Assembly (NCBI RefSeq): GCF_030272615.1
Contig: NC_081406.1
Span: 217,566,997-217,630,996, forward strand
DNA length: 64,000 bases
Source of the DNA: Cryptomeria japonica
Taxonomy: Eukaryota; Streptophyta; Pinopsida; Cupressales; Cupressaceae
Reading direction: 5' to 3'
In this document: in pieces, positions 58,380 to 64,000 of the stretch
Position numbering within the stretch: position 1 is the stretch's first letter
Layout: the number at the start of each line of letters is the position of its first letter
The notes under the pieces: model-generated
What the model was told of the DNA's origin: nothing
The model's input: only the letters and a program-made list of their open reading frames with translations
Database searches by the model: none
Translations under genes and position numbers: made by a program

Positions 58380-59040
58380 CTCAGTTTGATGGATTGGATA
58401 GGATTGGAAGAAGGATAAATGATTAGGTAGGATGGAAAGGGAGATGGATGATTGGATAGGATTGGATTGAGGATGGGATTAATGATTGAATTGGAAGAGA
58501 TGGAGAATATGATTGGATAATATAGGATTGGATTAGAAATTGGATAGGATGGGGTGGATTGGTGGATAGGATTTGATTGTATGGAACCAATGACCAGGGA
58601 GAACCAAGGATTGGTAAGAGGATAGATGGATGAGGGATTTGTTTGGAAAGGAGATGGATAGGAGATGGAATAAGTAGATGGATATGGATAGGAATAGAAG
58701 AATAAAGGATGGAGGGTAGGGTGATGGAGACCCAAGGACTAAGCTGTAAAGGAGTGCCATGCCCCACACTAGAGGTAGTGGAATTAAGGATGAAAGGATG
58801 GTGGATAAATATGTATGAGGTGGGAGGATAATGTGTAATGGATATGGATGGTAGAGGATTAAGGCGATTAAGGCTTAAATGCTCCAAAACATGCATGCAT
58901 AAACATTGTTTTGCCTCTTATATGATCAAGATGAAAGATATTAATGGAAGATTTGTTTTGATAGGATGAGGGATATGAGATGGAGGATATGGATACGATA
59001 GTCAAGATCAAAGATAGGAAAGGAGAATGGACATAGATAT
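58380..59040. repeat. GGATTGGATAGGAT-type low-complexity DNA
   Basis: Purine-rich plus strand made of GGAT/GGATA words. Minus-strand frames at 58340-58896 (Pro/Ser/Ile/Tyr-rich) are products of the repeat. Confidence 0.7.
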
Positions 59041-59079
59041 TATGTAGATGGATGGGAGGATTGCATGGATGAAGCTTGC

Positions 59080-59230
59080 CCCCAAGTGTAGAGTGCAAGG
59101 GGATGAGGAGATTACACATGACGCTTGTTTGCCATGTTTTCATCATGGTACTTACCTAAGGCTCCATAAGAAGTGGTTTTCACCATTGGATGAAATGGTT
59201 TTTCTTTACTTTTTTAATTTTATTTTATTA
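59080..59230 (-). other. conserved 3' untranslated block of Tat-like elements
   Basis: CTTGCCCCCAAGT, TGTTTGCCA, GTACTTACC and a TTTTTCTTTACTTTTTTAAT run match, in order, 11585-11860 of the complete element. Confidence 0.6.
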
Positions 59231-60115
59231 TTTTTTTGTATTTTTCTTGAATTTTTTATTTTTTTTGAATTTATGAATTTTTGGAATGGTTTGGATGGAG
59301 AAGGATAAGGATGAGTGGATATGGAAGATAGTGGATGCGTAAAAGAGGAAGGGAGGACTCAAGAATCTAGTTCCATAGATGGTACCCTTTATTATTTCTT
59401 TGAACTAGAGGTATGCTCATTGATGTTGGTAATAATAATTGGGGAGATGAAATGGATAGGGGATGGAAGATAAGGGTTTTGAAAGGATTGGACTAATGGA
59501 ATGGGATTGTGAAAAATTGATGGTGGATAATGGATGAGGTTTTGAAGAACTTGTGGAAGATCAACATTGGCACACACCTTGGAGGGTGGTGGAGTAGTGG
59601 GGGAGAGTGTTTTGAATTAGATGGGGGATAGAGTGTTGATTTTGGGAAATGAGGACCCAAAATAGAAGAAGGGGTTGATGGAGTTGGGATGGTGGATTTT
59701 TGGACATAAGGACCCAAAATGGATTTTGAAGATGGAGGAGTGTTAGGTGGAGGATTTTAGGACTTATGAATGGATGGAGCCATAGGATTAACAATTTTGG
59801 ATGCCAATTTTGATTTTACTCTGGGATACATTGCTTCTTTGGGAATCCACATAGTTTTTGATTTTTTCTTTTGCGGCCTTTGTGGCCTTTTTATTTTTCC
59901 TTCTTTTAGATCATATTTTTCTTTTGAGCATGTCATTTTGAGGGGACATGTTGATCCTTTGATTTTTGTGGATTTTGAGCTTTATGCTTTTTAGATTGGG
60001 CATCCAAATTACTTCCAATAGCAATGGGATTTGTGTATGAGGATGAAGGATTGATGGATTTTATGGAAGAGATGGTGGAAAGAGAGTGGGAGGCATCCAA
60101 GGTTGTGTGCCTTTG

Positions 60116-61477
60116 TTAATCTTTCTTATAGATTATTTGATGTGATGGAGTGGTGGATGGAGGGATGTAAGGACCCAATATGGATGGAAGGGATGGAGGA
60201 TTGTGCATCAGAACATAGGGGCCCAAAATGGATGGAAGGAATGAAGGGTTTAACTTTGGAACATAGGGTCCCAAAATGGATACGGAAGATGAGGGATAAC
60301 GGGATTTTGATTTGTACGAGGGAAATTTGGATTTAGGAGGGATAAAGGATGTACCAACATCTTGAGCATTATCTTGAGGACCCTTATTATTTTGGAAACA
60401 AGATGCGAGTCCATTTTGAGGAGGATGAGATGTGGAAGAAAGATTAGGATCTTTAGATGGATTGGGATCATGACATGGAGATGAATGGATACTTTGATCT
60501 TGACTAGGGAGGGTATCATGAGTTGGTGAGGGAGGGGTGATTAGATCATGAGATGGAAGAGGATCATGTGATGATAGAGGGATTATATGATCATGAGAGG
60601 AAGTGGAGGGGATGGGATCATTAGATGGAGTGGAGGGAGATGCATCATTAGATGGAGCAATTTCTATGCTAGCATGCTTTGGAACAAGCTTTTGGCATGT
60701 TTGGAGTTGCATGGATTGTGTGATGGAGGAAGATATGGAAGATTTGATGTGAGTAGATGGAGAAATGGGAGTATCATGAAGTGTGGGGGATTGGGATTCA
60801 TTTTGAGGTGGAGGTGATTGGGGTGGATGGAGGACTTGAGGAGACTTGACCACTTTGCTTTGAGGTGAGGATTTTGTCTCCTTTGCTAGCATGTCTTGGA
60901 TAAGATTATGGATGATGGATTTTGGAGGATTGGGATTAGATGTGGGATTGGGATTGGGATTGGAATTAGAATTGGATGGAGGATTAGGATTGGGATTGGA
61001 ATTGGATGGAGGATTAGAATAATGGACTGGGGAATTAGGATTAATGATTGGAGGACTATGGAGTAAAGGATTTGGATGGGGAGTAGAGGTAATGAATGCA
61101 TTGTAGAAGGATGGGGATTGGGATGTAGATGGGGGGGGGAGATGGAGGTATACATATTGGATTAGAGGAGTATGTGGATGAGGGATAATATGGAGATATG
61201 GATGGGGAATAAGATGGAGATATGGATGGGGAATAAGATGGATTTATGGATGGGGGATAAGATGGATTTATGGATGGGGAATAAGATGGATTTTCCTTGT
61301 CGAAGGTAGAGGAAGGATAAGAGATATGTATACATTGGGATTGGGTGCAATGTGTTGAGATGGGATGGATGAAGGTATGATAGGCGAGTGGGAGATTATG
61401 GGATTAACTTGGTAGGCAGGTTCATGATTTTCTGTGAGAATCTTCTCATACCAAGCTTTGAAATTATGGGTAGTCAT
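60116..61477 (-). pseudogene. Pro/Ser/Asn-rich low-complexity frame of Ty3-2
   Basis: Open at 61268-61477 (MTTHNFKAWYEKILTENHEP, an ordinary-looking N-terminus) and at 60116-60892 in the same frame. Between them the frame is interrupted in a 24-bp tandem repeat, while a neighbouring frame stays open. The body is made of Asn-Pro, Ser-Pro and Asp-Pro-type repeats and ends in repeated SILGPYV units. I recognise no domain. Its place, just downstream of the leader, suggests a gag-like or replaced gene of a non-autonomous element. Confidence 0.4.
61190..61294. repeat. 24-bp tandem repeat, about four units
   Basis: ATGGATGGGGAATAAGATGG plus four bases, units starting at about 61198, 61222, 61246 and 61270. 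24 bp keeps the frame (eight codons per unit). Confidence 0.85.
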
Positions 61478-61559
61478 GTTGAGAGTGAAGGAATAGATTG
61501 AAATTGGGTGGATATGTTTTGGAGGGGAAGGATTATGAAGATGATCTTAAATGAAGATA

Positions 61560-62090
61560 AGGATTAGGACTTGGCTTGGAATGATGAGGGATTAGATTTG
61601 ATTAGATTTTGATTAGGTTTTGATTTGGATTGGAATTGATTTGATTGGATTGGTCCTTGGATTAGGACTTGATTGGATTGGAATGGTCCTTGGATTAGGA
61701 CCTAATATGATTGGATTGGAATGGTCCTTTGATTTGATTGGATTGGATGATTGATTGAATGGATTGGATTGGTCCTTGGATTAGGACTTGATTTGATTGG
61801 ATTGGATGATTGATTGAATGGATTGGATTGGTCCTTGGATTAGGACTTGGTTTGATTGGATTGAATTTGATTTGGATTGGAATTGGATGAGTCCTTGGAT
61901 TATGACTTGATTGGATTTGGATTTGATTGGATTAAATTAGTTGGATTGGATTGAATTGGATTAGATTGGATTGGATTGAATTGGATTAGATTGGATTGGA
62001 TTGAATTGGATTGAATTGGATTGAATGGATTGGATTAAATTAGATTGAATTGGATTGAATTGGATTGAATTGAATTGGATTACGAAGATG
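61560..62090. repeat. TTGGATTGGAT minisatellite with ~60-bp higher-order units
   Basis: GGTCCTTGGATTAGGACTTG recurs near 61652, 61685, 61771 and 61830 and diverged near 61724 and 61890. The spacers are GATTGGATT words, ending in pure ATTGGATTGAATTGGATT sequence to about 62090. Confidence 0.9.
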
Positions 62091-63639
62091 GATGGATTTG
62101 ATTGATTAGAATTTTGGAGATTTAATTGCACTAGAGGAAGAATGAATATTAGTTGAGGAAGGATAATTGTTTGAATGGATGAAAGTGGATTGGGGATTGG
62201 AGAATTTCTTGGATAGATAGAAATGGATTAAAGATTTGATGATGGCAAGATGGAACTTGGAAAGAGGGATGATTTATTGGTTGTGGGGGATGGACTTGGC
62301 AAGAGATGTCAAGTAAATGAAACACAATGGTCAAAAGAAGCTAGACTCAAAAGACACTCATGCTCCTTCACAACATATCCTATGGCGAGAAAAGACAATA
62401 GTCAATGGATCCCAATTGGTTTCCCAACTACGCTTACTCAGAGTGGACACTTAGATACTTGACCCCACTAGCTGCCCTCCATGACACTCACTTCTCCAGG
62501 GTAGCCAAGAATCAATTCCCATGAAAAATCCTCATGGCAAACTTTGTGCCTCTACTAAGGGCCGTAAAAATATGGGTAGCTTCGGAGGTCCAATCTCCTG
62601 CACCAATGACTATAAGGTTTTTGGCCACTATGAACAAGGTGTTTAGTAAGTCTTCCCGTTAGGAGCTACCCTTCATAGTTGCGCAAGCGCAATTGAGGCC
62701 TATACCCCAATCAAGCACCAAGAACTTAGTAGTCACGCAAGCATGATTGAGATCTCTAGGATCCTACTAAGCACCCAATGTGAGAGTGAGCTCTCATATA
62801 GCCCGAACCATTAACCCTTTCATAGTCAATGGCCTATTTATTAGAGTGAGTTGGGAACCCCAGGTCTAGGTGTACTCACTTGGGTCATTCCCCTCTTACC
62901 TTCCCAAAGAGAAAGTTGGGAGGGCAGGCCCGCTAAGGTTAAACATGCAATCAAACAAGAAAAGGTTTGAGGGTCGGGATTTCTGATTGCCTATGTAGAC
63001 AAGAGCATACTCTCCTACCTCTACACTTTTCTCAAACACAAAAAGAAAGAGTTATTTTACCCCTAATTAAAATCTAGGTGTCTACATTAAGAAAAACACA
63101 ATGTTTGGTTGGATTTTACTAGGCAACCTGCAAAAAAAGTGGATTAGTAGTTTGAAAATGAAGTCTTCAACAAGCGTTCTACAAAAGACAACAAAAAATG
63201 ACAAAATATTATTTCTTTTAATTTTTTGGGAACAAGTAGAAAAACAAGAATAAAAACTTTTCTACTAATGACAAATGTGGATTTGGAGGAAACTTTGATG
63301 GGTAAATGGGGTTTGACTAGGTTTTTGCCACTTTCCAAGGGATAAGCAAGCACAAAATGGGGATTTTTGGAGGAGAGGTGAAGGAATGAAAAAATTTGTC
63401 TAAGAGGGACAAAGAAGGAAAAGTTGGAGATAGACAATATGGGAAAATTTGGAAGTGATTGGATAAAAGTGGAAGGAGTTATGGAAAACCCTAAAAATAG
63501 AGGAATGTGGGATTTTGGGCTTCAAAAAGTGGACTTTTGGGATAAGGTCCCCAAGGAAGGAAATGTGAAAAATGGAATTGCGGGGGATCTAGTGGAGTTT
63601 GGAGGAAGACATAATTATGATAAAGACGATATGACAAAA
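62091..63639 (-). other. probable 5' leader of Ty3-2
   Basis: Less repetitive and with more G+C. It lies upstream of the low-complexity frame on the minus strand, where the leader should be. No gene is supported; frames at 63144-63437 and 63424-63690 have no known domain. Confidence 0.4.
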
Positions 63640-64000
63640 AAAATAATAATAATTCCTGCGGCTGCGTTGATTTGCAGACAGATGTGCTAATGCGCAAGCG
63701 GTCACGCTAATAAACAGATTATTAAAATTAAATAGACAACAAAAAAACAAATGCAGACGCACTGATTTGCAGGTGCTCACGCTGATGCATGGGTGCTCAC
63801 GTTGATACAACTAGAGTTTGCACCCAAAATTTAAAATTTAATTTTTTTTACAAAAACGCTCGTGCTAATCGGAGAGCGGTCGCGCTGAAGCAGAAACAGA
63901 AAATAAATAGAAGTGAGAAATGCAGAAGAGGAAGAATGAGGAGGAGATAGAAGAATTTTCTGGGCGGACGCGCTGAAACACAGTGAGGTGCCCAAAAAGT
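63640..64000. repeat. degenerate CACGCTGAT-type repeats
   Basis: Words such as GCGGTCACGCTAAT, GTGCTCACGCTGATGC, GTGCTCACGTTGAT, GCGGTCGCGCTGAAGC and GCGGACGCGCTGAAAC recur every 15-60 bases, in a CpG-rich island unlike the surrounding DNA. Confidence 0.5.

Larger units (their letters stand above)
56526..64000 (-). mobile_element. Ty3-2: Tat-like element without visible pol, running past the window end
   Basis: PPT and flanking hairpin as in the complete Tat element, a GTATGCCCCCTC block (57663, compare 9688), and a related 3' untranslated block at 59080-59230 (compare 11590-11870). Where pol would follow there are only repeats and a low-complexity frame. I find no RT, integrase or RNase H. 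The 5' LTR is not in the window. A non-autonomous, large derivative is the simplest reading. Confidence 0.55.

Noticed and set aside
58340-58896. Several minus-strand Pro/Ser/Ile-rich frames over 100 codons
   Set aside because: Stop-poor only because of GGATTGGAT-type repeats; no start context or domain.
61560-62090. CRISPR-like array
   Set aside because: Units are adjacent, degenerate and made of the same short words; there are no unique spacers, and the genome is a plant's.
62140-63086. Right-hand LTR of Ty3-2 ending at 63086
   Set aside because: GGTGTCTACA at 63077-63086 matches the LTR end at 57466, but the 900 bases before it do not resemble 56526-57466.

Overview
This window looks like intergenic DNA from a large, repeat-rich plant nuclear genome. 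It is AT-rich and has one short plant gene, a SAUR-type auxin-response gene. Almost everything else is retrotransposon in many states of decay, nested in one another. The element types (a 16 kb Ty3 element with two RNase H domains, SIRE-like Copia elements with extra genes, old LINEs) would fit a gymnosperm such as a conifer, but the sequence alone does not fix the species.

Layout. 1-7.7 kb: AT-rich flank with the SAUR gene (1370-1801), a MITE-like inverted-repeat element (2146-2562), an unrecognised coding fragment (3650-4126), a (TA)n microsatellite and an LTR-like remnant. 7.73-23.78 kb: a complete, young Ty3 element of the Tat type on the minus strand. It is bounded by 1,856-bp LTRs and 5-bp target duplications (CATAC), with PPT, PBS, gag and a 1,843-aa pol. 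Gag and pol share one frame but are split by two in-frame stops. 24.3-27.06 kb: 3' part of an old minus-strand LINE with two RNase H-like segments and a trailing reading frame. 27.24-32.83 kb: a decayed plus-strand LINE (endonuclease, RT, zinc-finger region, RNase H) with two interruptions.

32.83-38.74 kb: the 3' half of a minus-strand Copia-type element (Copia-1) with LTR, PPT, a roughly 1,000-codon extra gene and a four-zinc-knuckle gag-like frame, but no pol. 38.7-44.7 kb: mostly unassigned sequence, dispersed and direct repeats, and a Ty3 protease remnant. 44.67-51.15 kb: a second, more decayed element of the Copia-1 type (Copia-2), whose extra gene is interrupted by a solo LTR with perfect target duplications (GTCCA). 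51.15-56.53 kb: Copia-3, a minus-strand gag-pol pseudogene with its 3' LTR and a scrap of LTR at its gag end. 56.53 kb to the end: a second Tat-like element (Ty3-2) with 3' LTR, PPT, hairpin, long GGATTGGAT-type repeats and a Pro/Ser/Asn-rich frame but no visible pol, probably non-autonomous and running off the window.

The most interesting material is the extra gene carried between gag/pol and the 3' LTR of Copia-1 and Copia-2: a globular N-terminal part, a basic linker and (in Copia-1) a very long Lys/Glu-rich coiled coil. Next are the two stops dividing gag from pol in an otherwise young Ty3 element, and a hairpin kept beside the PPT in both Tat-like elements.
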